Shown here: in pieces, positions 36,826-44,145 of the stretch
Layout of the letters: every line of letters begins with the position of its first letter
How positions within the stretch are numbered: the stretch's first letter is position 1
DNA from: JALYXI01 sp963716685
GTDB lineage: Bacteria > Acidobacteriota > Terriglobia > Bryobacterales > Bryobacteraceae
Length of the DNA stretch: 64,000 nucleotides
Assembly: GCA_963716685.1 (NCBI GenBank)
Contig: CAVQTR010000003.1
Span: forward strand, 1,798,001-1,862,000
Direction: 5' to 3'
Translations under genes and position numbers: made by a program
Notes under the pieces: model-generated
Told to the model about the DNA's origin: nothing
Database searches by the model: none
What the model saw: the letters and a program-made list of their open reading frames with translations, nothing else

Positions 36826-37004
36826 AGTTGGTCCGGTAATCCATCTTATTGATTCTGTTGACCAAACCGTTCGATCGCAATTTGTACCGCCCAGTGCGGA
36901 ATTGCAGCAGTTTAACGATTAACCCTGTGCTTTCAATGGGCGATCGCCCTACCATTGTAATCAGCAGCAGAAGGTAAACAGGACCGACCAGGAGCCGATA
37001 AAGA

Positions 37005-38060
37005 ATGCAAAAACCCATCAAATTAGCTGAAAAAGCCGTAACGCTCGCCGCCGGGGCAGCCTGGAACATCTTCGACCGGTTCAACCAGATCAATCAAAAG
37101 CCGGCGTTTACGCCGAAGTGGTCTGACAAGCCTCTCCTGAAAAGCTACCAAAAAACCAAGCCGCCACTCGGCTGGCCCCGCACTACGGATTCCCTTTGCC
37201 CCCGCTGCGTACCGGAAATTCGACAGCAGATCGTCGATGGAAAGGTTCCGCACGAAATCCTGCTGAACGAAAAGGTAGGTGAAATCAAGGCCCAGGTCAT
37301 CGAACGCGACGGCCGGATCCTGATGGTCAAGGATTGTCCGGTTCACGGCCACTTCGAAGACGTGATGGCCATCGATACCGCCTTCTTCAAGCACCTCGAG
37401 GATGTGTTCCCCGGCCGCGATATCCGCGCGCATAATGACGAAAAGCTGCACAACCACGGCACCAGCACCGTCAAGCACGGCCGCGGTTCCGTCCTGACGG
37501 TCGATCTCACAAATCGCTGCAACATGATGTGCGATCCGTGCTTTATGGACGCCAATCAGGTTGGGTTCGTTCACGAACTGAGCTGGGAAGATATCCAGAC
37601 CCTGCTCGACAACGCCATCTCCATCAAGCCCCGCCGTCAGATGTCGGTTCAGTTTTCCGGCGGCGAGCCGACCCTTTCCCCGTACTTCCTCGATGCCGTA
37701 CGCTACTCCCGCAAAGTGGGATACAACAGCGTGCAGGCCGCGACCAACGGGATCGAATTCGCCAAGAGCCCGGAATTCTGCAAGGAATCCGCTCTGGCCG
37801 GTCTGCGCTACGCCTACCTGCAGTTCGATGGCATCGGCAATGCCGCTAATTCCCATCGCGCCGTCGGCAATCTGTTTGACGTGAAGCTGCGCGCCATCGA
37901 AAATCTGCACTCGAACGGCGTCGACATCGTTCCCGTCACCACCATCATCAACGGCATCAACAACGAGCAGGTCGGACGAATCATCCAGTTCGCGCTCGAT
38001 AATCCTCAGCAAAATCTCTTTTCTTTCGTTCCAGCCCGTTTCCTTCACCGGCCGCGATGA
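37005..38060 (+). CDS. Radical SAM protein, Tes-like (N-terminal part, frameshifted)
   Basis: Residues 1-350 of a gene that continues in another frame to 39108. An N-terminal metal-binding segment has LCPRC and DCPVHGHFED, followed by the radical SAM cluster motif CNMMCDPC (CX3CX2C) near residue 172 and SGGEPTL. This order, including the KDCPVHG segment, resembles the tetraether-lipid synthase (Tes, MJ0619-type) group. Tes joins lipid tails through C-C bonds; Acidobacteria make membrane-spanning and branched tetraether lipids. The reading frame breaks near 38011-38022: removing one base from the A4 run restores a continuous protein. AGGAG precedes the ATG. Confidence 0.8.
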   Translation: MQKPIKLAEKAVTLAAGAAWNIFDRFNQINQKPAFTPKWSDKPLLKSYQKTKPPLGWPRTTDSLCPRCVPEIRQQIVDGKVPHEILLNEKVGEIKAQVIERDGRILMVKDCPVHGHFEDVMAIDTAFFKHLEDVFPGRDIRAHNDEKLHNHGTSTVKHGRGSVLTVDLTNRCNMMCDPCFMDANQVGFVHELSWEDIQTLLDNAISIKPRRQMSVQFSGGEPTLSPYFLDAVRYSRKVGYNSVQAATNGIEFAKSPEFCKESALAGLRYAYLQFDGIGNAANSHRAVGNLFDVKLRAIENLHSNGVDIVPVTTIINGINNEQVGRIIQFALDNPQQNLFSFVPARFLHRPR

Positions 38061-38109
38061 GGCCGTCACCGACGAGCGCCGCGAAGCCCAGCGCTACACC
38101 CTTTCCCAC

Positions 38110-39108
38110 TTGGCGCACGATGTGAAGAATCAGGTCGGCATGGGCGAGCCCGTCCGCGACTGGTTCCCCATCTCCTTCATGAGCACCTTCTCCGACTGGG
38201 CCGATCTGGTCCACGGACCGAATGCCGACTGGGGACAGCTCAGCTGCGGCTGCCATCCGAACTGCGGAATCGGCATGGCCGTCATGATCGACAAGGAAAC
38301 CAAGGAGTTCCGTCCGGTAACCGCGTTCCTGAATGCCGAACGCCTCGCCAAAGACGTCGCCCGGGTAAACGATGCCGCGCGCGGCAAGTTCTGGAGTGTT
38401 GTCGGCGTTTCGCTCGCGCTGCTCCGCAATTACGATCCGTTCCAGGCGCCCAGCACCTTTAAGCTCACCGACATGCTGCAGAAGTTCGATAAGTGCTTCG
38501 GAGCCACCGGCCGCAATTACGGCAAAGTCACCGGCGACCGGACCATGGAAGATATCGAAAAGCGCCGCAAGGATCGCTGGAATTTCCTCTTCATCGCTGG
38601 CATGTGGTTCCAGGATCTCTTCAATTACGATTTCCGCCGCACCGAACAGTGCATCATCCCGTATGCCACTCAGGAAGGGGAGATTTCCTTCTGCGCCTAC
38701 AACACCGGCGTGGGCTGGCGGAACATCATCGAAAAGATGCACATGACCGCCACTCTCACCAAGTGGTACGAGGAAAAGGGACGGCACGAAATCTTCGCCG
38801 GCAACAAGAACGTCAATCTCTCCAGCCGGGAACATTCGCTGAAGTTGATCGCCAAGGACGTCGAAGCCGATATCCAGCACGATCTCGACTCTGTCGGAAT
38901 CGCCAAGACCGCGCGCGAGGAGAAAATTCGCGCCCGCGACGCCGCCATCAAGAAAAAGGCCGAAGACGAGCGCATGTCCAAGCTGTACCGCGAGCACATC
39001 CTGAAAGAGAAGCCCGTCGAAAGTGGCTTCGTTCCGCTTTCTACTCTCGGCGTCACGCCCGCGAAGAATTCGGAAGAGCGCGAAGAAGTCGGCAGCTTCG
39101 GCGACTAA
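38110..39108 (+). CDS. Radical SAM protein, Tes-like (C-terminal part after frameshift)
   Basis: Continuation of the preceding gene in the next frame. Reading in this frame can be followed back to about 38014, where ISFLSFQPVSFTGRDE follows directly on the first part, so this is one gene of about 700 residues. The C-terminal region has a further cysteine cluster, SCGCHPNCG near 38240-38270, suitable for an auxiliary iron-sulfur centre. The ATG at 38110 is only the first start codon in the fragment. It ends overlapping by three bases the end of the convergent deiodinase-like gene. Confidence 0.75.
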   Translation: MAHDVKNQVGMGEPVRDWFPISFMSTFSDWADLVHGPNADWGQLSCGCHPNCGIGMAVMIDKETKEFRPVTAFLNAERLAKDVARVNDAARGKFWSVVGVSLALLRNYDPFQAPSTFKLTDMLQKFDKCFGATGRNYGKVTGDRTMEDIEKRRKDRWNFLFIAGMWFQDLFNYDFRRTEQCIIPYATQEGEISFCAYNTGVGWRNIIEKMHMTATLTKWYEEKGRHEIFAGNKNVNLSSREHSLKLIAKDVEADIQHDLDSVGIAKTAREEKIRARDAAIKKKAEDERMSKLYREHILKEKPVESGFVPLSTLGVTPAKNSEEREEVGSFGD

Positions 39109-39809
39109 CTGCCCAGGCGCTGGATCGCCTGTTCCAGCCCCGCTGGCGAAAATCCAAACGGACCGGCCTCGCTCTTAAACCGAACGCGGCCGTCCGTTCC
39201 AATCAGATACAGCCGGTCCGGCCAGCCGGTGTAATCGTGCTCCACCTTGTTTTCCATCGAATCCAGCAGCGCGGGAAACGCGATATGCAGGTTCCTTACG
39301 CAGGAATCGGCGATCTTCTCGCGCCCCGCGTTAGTCGTCGGGTTTGCAAACACTACGTTGTCCTTCACGTTGCTCTGCATCTGCCACATATCGCTCGGAT
39401 GCGCCTCCGCGATATAAACCACGTAGAACGCCACCTTATCCTTATATGTGTCGTACAGCTTGTTGAGCGCGGGAGCCTCCCGGCGAAATGGCGGTCAGGT
39501 ATAGCTCCCGAACACCAGCACCACCGGACGAACGCCGCGCAGGGACGCCAGTTGCACCGATCCGGCGTGGTCCAGCCTCGGCAGCGTGAAATCCGGCGCT
39601 TCATCTCCGCTGTGCAGCCGGCCGGCCCGCGCGCTCTTCCACAGCGGTTCAAACGGAAACAGCAAAAACGGAACCGGGCCCACGCGCGCCATCAGCATGG
39701 AGAAACGGTCGAACGGCTGCCGCATGGCAAACGCGAAGCCACCCAGCGCCACCACATACACCAGCGCCGCGATCCCGAACACAATGCCCGACCGGCGGAC
39801 CAGCTTCAC
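39105..39809 (-). CDS. Iodothyronine-deiodinase-like selenoprotein (in-frame TGA = Sec105)
   Basis: 234 residues if TGA at 39497-39495 is read as selenocysteine. One N-terminal TM anchor (about 8-29) is followed by DEAPDFTLPRLD and a thioredoxin-fold core with GSYTUPPF, the catalytic motif of iodothyronine deiodinases, then FYVVYIAEAHPSD, which matches their characteristic YIEEAH-SD segment, and a closing WPDRLYLIGTDGRV. No other stop interrupts the frame from 39809 to 39105. Start GTG overlaps the upstream CRTAC1 stop (GTGA). Bacterial members are not known to act on thyroid hormone; a reductive dehalogenase or peroxiredoxin-like role is possible. Most likely it faces the periplasm. Confidence 0.85.
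39468..39485 (-). promoter_or_regulatory. Candidate bacterial SECIS hairpin
   Basis: Counting from the base after the TGA on the minus strand, positions 13-17 (CGGGA) pair with 21-25 (TCCCG) around a GGC apical loop, and two more pairs (10-27, 11-26) extend the stem past one bulged C. The loop guanosine is at +18, inside the +16 to +37 window known for bSECIS elements bound by SelB. The hairpin is short and GC-rich, and partly imposed by coding, so this is supportive rather than conclusive. Confidence 0.6.
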
Positions 39810-40915
39810 TTAACGATGCCTTTGGTCTCATCGATTGTCAGGAACTGATTTGCGGGCACTAAGGCGAACTTCTGTTTCGTGCCGCTCGGCCATTCCACCT
39901 GAATACTGCTGACGCGGTCGTCTTTCCCCAGACCGAAGCTTAGAGCCAGATCGCTCTGCGAGCAGTAGCTTCCGCCGGAGCGCAGCATTTCGGATTGTTT
40001 GCCGGAAGCACTCTCGATGCGCACCACCGTTCCCAGACCGCTGCGGTTGGACTTCGTCCCGTTCAGCCGGACCGTTAGCCAGTGATTCCTGTTCGCGCCG
40101 TCGTTCCGGTACAGCACCGCCGGACCGCCGTTGGTGGTGATCAGGATATCGGAATCGCCGTCGTGGTCGAAATCGGCATGCGCCGCGCCGCGCGCCAGCA
40201 GCGGTTTGGTGAAATCCGGACCGAGCGCCGCCGAGACGTTCTCGAACTTCTTCCCGCCCAGATTCCGGAACATCAGCGGCGGCTGCCGGTATTTCACCTT
40301 CGGCTGAATCCGTTCGATCTGCTCTTCGGTATGTCCGTTCGCGGCGAAGATGTCGGGATAACCGTCCAGGTCGTAGTCGAAGAAGAACGCGGCAAAGGTC
40401 AGGCTCAGCAGACTCGCGCGGCCCACGCTGGAACTGGGCGCTTCGTCCACGAACAGTCCGCTGCCTTCGTTGTGGTAAAGTCCCAGCATCTGGTTGGAGA
40501 AGTTGCCCACCAGCAGATGCTGTCTGCCCGAGCGATCGTAATCGGCCGCATCCACGCCCATCGCGCCGCGCGCGATCCCGTCTTCGCCGTACGCCACGCC
40601 GGCCGCGACGCCTTCTTCGGTGAACGTGCCGTCGCGGTTATTGCGGAACAGCTTGTTCGGCTGCGTATCGTTGGCGACAAAGAGATCGGGCCAGCCATCG
40701 TTGTTGAAGTCCAGCACCGCCACGCCGAGCGATTTGCTGCCCGGGTCAGCAATCCCGGCCTTCACGCCCACTTCTTCGAACCTGCCATTGCCCAGGTTAT
40801 GGAACAGCTTCGAAGGCGAGCCTTTGGACGATTCCGGCGTGCAGTAGGACTTAGTCGAGCCGTCCATGGAACACCAAAGGTCCGTCTGCGGCGTCCACTG
40901 AATGTAGTTGGCCAC
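39806..40915 (-). CDS. CRTAC1/ASPIC-UnbV protein, C-terminal part after frameshift
   Basis: 369 residues of a protein whose N-terminus is encoded at 40851-41450. It carries FG-GAP/VCBS-type repeats with Ca-binding-like loops (DFNNDGWPDLF, DYDLDGYPDIF, DFDHDGDSDIL) forming a predicted beta-propeller, and ends with an ASPIC/UnbV domain (NHWLTVRLNGTKSNRSGLGT). The frame can be read back to about 40958, giving WFDYDRDGKADLF directly after the N-terminal part. Exported; probably binds ligand or partner proteins. It overlaps the deiodinase gene by four bases. Confidence 0.8.
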   Translation of the reverse strand: MANYIQWTPQTDLWCSMDGSTKSYCTPESSKGSPSKLFHNLGNGRFEEVGVKAGIADPGSKSLGVAVLDFNNDGWPDLFVANDTQPNKLFRNNRDGTFTEEGVAAGVAYGEDGIARGAMGVDAADYDRSGRQHLLVGNFSNQMLGLYHNEGSGLFVDEAPSSSVGRASLLSLTFAAFFFDYDLDGYPDIFAANGHTEEQIERIQPKVKYRQPPLMFRNLGGKKFENVSAALGPDFTKPLLARGAAHADFDHDGDSDILITTNGGPAVLYRNDGANRNHWLTVRLNGTKSNRSGLGTVVRIESASGKQSEMLRSGGSYCSQSDLALSFGLGKDDRVSSIQVEWPSGTKQKFALVPANQFLTIDETKGIVK

Positions 40916-41450
40916 GAAGAGATCGGCTTTGCCGTCGCGGTCGTAATCGAACCACGCGCGCTGAGGTGCCGAAGTTCGCGTTGCGGATTCCCGCCGCCGC
41001 GGTCACATCGCGGAACTTGTTGTTTCCTTCGTTATGGAACAGGTGGTCGCCGTCGAGCGCGGTGATGTAGATGTCGGGCTTGCCGTCGTTGTCGTAGTCC
41101 GCGACGGCTACGCCCATCGCGTACATCTCGATATCGAGTCCGCTGCCTGCGGTCACATCCGTGAACGTGCCGTTGCGGTTGTTTCGGTAGAGCGCGCTGA
41201 AGTGCTTCCGGCCTTTCGGCGTCCAGTCCTTCGCGTTCAACAGCAGGATATCGGGCCAGCCGTCGCCATCCAGATCGGCGAAGGCCGCGCCGGAGCCCAT
41301 GGTTTCCGGAAGGTACTTTTTCCCGAACGCGCCGGTGTGATGCGTGAAGTGGATTCCCGCGGCGGCTGTCACATCGGTGAATCGAACGCCGGACGGCGGA
41401 GTGGCTACGAAGGTGGAAGCGAGTAATGCCAGCAGCGCGGGCTTGATCAT
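40851..41450 (-). CDS. CRTAC1/ASPIC-UnbV protein, N-terminal part (frameshifted)
   Basis: A signal peptide (MIKPALLALLASTFVA) is followed by GVRFTDVTAAAGIHFTHHTG and FG-GAP blades DLDGDGWPDIL and DYDNDGKPDIY, the classic start of bacterial CRTAC1 homologues. The frame leaves the family pattern after FGTSA at about 40961; a single extra base in the GCGCGC tract (40955-40961) explains it, and after that point the listed residues are out of frame. Start ATG overlaps the stop of the cytochrome-TPR gene (ATGA at 41450-41447). Confidence 0.78.
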   Translation of the reverse strand: MIKPALLALLASTFVATPPSGVRFTDVTAAAGIHFTHHTGAFGKKYLPETMGSGAAFADLDGDGWPDILLLNAKDWTPKGRKHFSALYRNNRNGTFTDVTAGSGLDIEMYAMGVAVADYDNDGKPDIYITALDGDHLFHNEGNNKFRDVTAAAGIRNANFGTSARVVRLRPRRQSRSLRGQLHSVDAADGPLVFHGRLD

Positions 41451-42038
41451 TGGGGCAGCGCCACGCTTTCGTGGTCGTGAATGTTCTGTCGCTCGTTATT
41501 ATCTTCCGGACTCAGCATGCGCTGCTTCGCCGTAATGGTCTGCGCCGATTCGTCAGCCTTGAAGCGCCGGAACAGTTTCTCTTCGCAGCTGCGCGTTCGC
41601 CGTGTCGCCCAGACCGCGGTAACAGAGCATGCGCGTGTAGTGCATCTGCAGATCTTCCGGATCCACGAGGCTCACCTGATTCAGTTCGGTGAGCGCCTCG
41701 CGATACTTTCGTTTCAGGAACAGAATCCGGGCGATCTGGTTCAGCACCACGCGGTCGCGCGGATACTTCGCTTCGGCGGTGCGCAGCGATTGCAGCGCGC
41801 GCTCGTAATCGCCGTCCGCTTTCTCTACCAGCGCCTGAAAATAGTAGATGCGCGCCAGCTTATTATCGAGGCTCATGGCTTTCGCGAGGAACGGTTTGGC
41901 GGCTTCGTTTTCGCCCTCCTGAATCAGAGCGCGCGCCACGTTCAGCCAGCCATCAGCATAAGTCGGCTCGGCTTCCGTCACTCTTCTGAAGGCGTATTCC
42001 GCGCCCTTCAGATCGCCCTGCAGCAGCAGACCGATGCC
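41447..42038 (-). pseudogene. C-terminal TPR region of the pentaheme cytochrome protein (broken frame)
   Basis: Reading continues directly after an in-frame TAG (42041-42039): RERWND, stop, GIGLLLQGDLKGAEYAF, which is plainly one TPR segment in which a Tyr codon appears to have become TAG. TPR units follow (YADGWLNVARALIQEG, ARIYYFQALVEKADGD, VLNQIARILFLKRKY). At about 41585 one extra base shifts the frame; correcting it gives EEKLFRRFKADESAQ to a stop at 41449-41447 that overlaps the CRTAC1 ATG. This is therefore the end of the gene that starts at 44145, not an independent one. An ORF from 41981 to 41553 is its longest intact piece. Confidence 0.7.
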
Positions 42039-42527
42039 CTAATCGTTCCAGCGTTCGCGGTCGGCCTTCTGCGCGCAGATCTTCCACGTCGAATCGCCCA
42101 GCGGAATCGAAGTGACGGATTGCGCGATGGTGACGATCGGAATGTCGGGAATGCGGTCCTTGATCTCGCCCGAGACGTTCGCCGGGATGTTCGCCGGCGA
42201 GAATGAGTAGCGCAGGCTGTTGTGATTCACGTCGAGCAGCTTAGGATCCTGACCCGGAACAGGCTGACCCGCGTACGAATACTGCGTGTAGTAATGCGAG
42301 AACTTGCGGTAGTTCAGCTTCGCGGTGAAAGTGATGGGGCCGCGCGCGTCCTTCGGCACCTTAACCAGGAAATGCGCCACGTCGGCCGCGCCTGGCGGGA
42401 TCAGCCTGACATACAGAACGGAGCGCATCTGGAAGGCATTGCGCTTGTTGATCGGGTTGCCTTCGGCGTCCAGCTGGTAAGAACGGTAGAAATGCGCGCC
42501 CGGCTTCCACGGGACCTTTGCCGCCAT
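42039..42527 (-). CDS. Middle part of the pentaheme cytochrome-TPR protein (after frameshift)
   Basis: About 155 residues, beta-rich, that follow on from the cytochrome part when one A of the pair at 42505-42506 is removed: the join reads VEPGAHFYRSYQLDAEG. It contains no heme motif and looks like an extracytoplasmic beta-sandwich (AFQMRSVLYVRLIPPGAADVA). It stops at TAG 42041-42039 in the middle of a TPR helix. The ATG near 42527 is internal and not expected to be the true start. Genuine as a coding segment; not an independent gene. Confidence 0.6.
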   Translation of the reverse strand: MAAKVPWKPGAHFYRSYQLDAEGNPINKRNAFQMRSVLYVRLIPPGAADVAHFLVKVPKDARGPITFTAKLNYRKFSHYYTQYSYAGQPVPGQDPKLLDVNHNSLRYSFSPANIPANVSGEIKDRIPDIPIVTIAQSVTSIPLGDSTWKICAQKADRERWND

Positions 42528-44145
42528 CTTCCACGCTGCCGCTGCGGAAGATGGTTTTGCCCGTGGCGTCGTGCGCTTCGAGTTCCAGCCAGACGTCGAA
42601 CGCGTCCACCGTTCCGCCGGGGAAAAAGTGGCCGATCCTGCGGGTGCGCACCACCACGTTCACGCGCGCCGTTTGTCCCGGTTTCAGCTGCGCGCCCGCG
42701 CGGTCGATGGGCGCTGCGATCTCACCGACATCGCGGATCATCGCCGGTCCGCTGTGTTCGGCCTCTTCGCCTACAGCGAAGCTCGACATCGTGACCGGAG
42801 CATCGGTCTTGCGGCGCACCATTTTGGTATCTGCCTGATTTTCCTGAACGGGCGACAGCGCGAAGATGTCGACCGTCATGAAGCCGGATTTCAGGAATGC
42901 TTCGGTGGCTTTGCGCTGCTCTTCGTCGTGGTTCACTACCGCAAGCGCGAGGTTGGCGCCGGGAAAACGGTGCGAGTGGATCTTGCCATTGCGGCTGCCG
43001 GGATCGTTCGACGGAACCATTGGCATGTGGCAATCGGCGCAGGTGCTGGATTTCGCCGGGTAATAAAACGATCGCGCGCCCTGCCCGGAAACGCCGCTCG
43101 CCTGCCAGTTGTCGTAGTCGTTGAAGCCGCGCACCCAGCGGTAATTATTGACCGGAACATCCAGATGAACCTTGTGACACGAGGCGCAGAACTCGGGCGA
43201 CTCATTCCGCATGAACGGCTTGAGAAAAGTCCGGCGGTGCGGTTCCGGATTCAGGTAAGTGAGGAAGTGGTTAATCGTTCGGATGTACTGGTTCCTGCTG
43301 TTGGCCAGTTCGTGCAGCGGCGGATATTCAACGGTGATGCCGCCGTTGCCCATGGAGCCTGCGACATCCACAACTGAGTGGCACGACATGCAGCCAAGAC
43401 CGTTCTGCGCTTCCGGCGTATCGATCTGTTCCCGGATCGGCCGTTCCCATCGGCCGTTCAGAAGTACCGCGTGGTCGTGACAGCCGGCGCACCACTTACT
43501 CGATTGAGTGGAGCCGGAAACGTCCTGCATGTATTCGATGGACTTGCGATAGAACTGGTTATTGAAGGACGCAAAGTGGTGCGCCGAGCTGTTCCACTGC
43601 TTGTAGACGTCCTGATGGCACTCACCGCAGCCTTTGGAATCCATGAAGAACTCGGACCGAATGGTGCCGCCGTTGGCCGTCTTGATGGATGACGGGAAGA
43701 AAGGGCTTTTTTCTCCGCCGCCTTCCTGCTTCATGGATACAGGTGCGATCAGCGGGTTGCGAATGTGCTTCGTTGGCAGCAGATGCGGCAACGCCGCCAG
43801 GGCAAGAAGAACCGTGATGAAGCCCAGATAGCGGGGCCGCCGCGCTACGTAAGGCAGCAGCGCGAACGCGCAGGCGAGTCCCAAAACAATGTGCAGCCAG
43901 AGCACAGCCTGATGGTTGTGAGTGTTGCCGGCAATGGCGAGATACAGCCCGGCAACCGCGCTCGCGAGAAGAACGCCGAGCAGCGGCCATTGCCGAACCA
44001 AGAACAGAACACCAACGGCCAAAGCGGTTCCCAGCAGCAGGTGCAGCAGCACGTTGCCCATGTAGAAGATGCTGGCCGGATGGACCGCCGCGAGGTAAGC
44101 CGAGTTGATCAGGAGCAGGGCAAACGAGGCCCAAAAGTACTTCAT
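42361..44145 (-). CDS. Membrane-anchored pentaheme cytochrome c (N-terminal part of broken cytochrome-TPR gene)
   Basis: About 545 in-frame residues are meaningful, up to the shift near 42505; the last ~48 listed residues are out of frame. Four to five TM helices (about 4-120) precede a periplasmic domain with five CxxCH motifs: CGECH, CAGCH, CMSCH, CASCH and CADCH. This suggests a quinol-linked or periplasmic electron-transfer protein of the multiheme class related to cytochrome c554/NrfB-type folds. ATG 44145 overlaps the upstream stop (ATGA). The intact protein would have about 900 residues with C-terminal TPRs. Confidence 0.78.
   Translation of the reverse strand: MKYFWASFALLLINSAYLAAVHPASIFYMGNVLLHLLLGTALAVGVLFLVRQWPLLGVLLASAVAGLYLAIAGNTHNHQAVLWLHIVLGLACAFALLPYVARRPRYLGFITVLLALAALPHLLPTKHIRNPLIAPVSMKQEGGGEKSPFFPSSIKTANGGTIRSEFFMDSKGCGECHQDVYKQWNSSAHHFASFNNQFYRKSIEYMQDVSGSTQSSKWCAGCHDHAVLLNGRWERPIREQIDTPEAQNGLGCMSCHSVVDVAGSMGNGGITVEYPPLHELANSRNQYIRTINHFLTYLNPEPHRRTFLKPFMRNESPEFCASCHKVHLDVPVNNYRWVRGFNDYDNWQASGVSGQGARSFYYPAKSSTCADCHMPMVPSNDPGSRNGKIHSHRFPGANLALAVVNHDEEQRKATEAFLKSGFMTVDIFALSPVQENQADTKMVRRKTDAPVTMSSFAVGEEAEHSGPAMIRDVGEIAAPIDRAGAQLKPGQTARVNVVVRTRRIGHFFPGGTVDAFDVWLELEAHDATGKTIFRSGSVEDGGKGPVEAGRAFLPFLPAGRRRQPDQQAQCLPDALRSVCQADPARRGRRGAFPG

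Noticed and set aside
36938..36949. Perfect palindrome GGGCGATCGCCC upstream of the radical SAM gene
   Set aside because: Such GATC-containing GC palindromes are frequent in high-GC genomes; no promoter alignment supports an operator.
37427..37440. GCATAAT sequence resembling half a dif site
   Set aside because: Only a short partial match inside the radical SAM coding region; no second half-site.
42039..42041. Reading the TAG in the cytochrome-TPR gene as pyrrolysine
   Set aside because: No sign of a pyrrolysine system in this phylum or window, the position looks like an ordinary TPR tyrosine, and the same gene has two indels; mutation or error is simpler.
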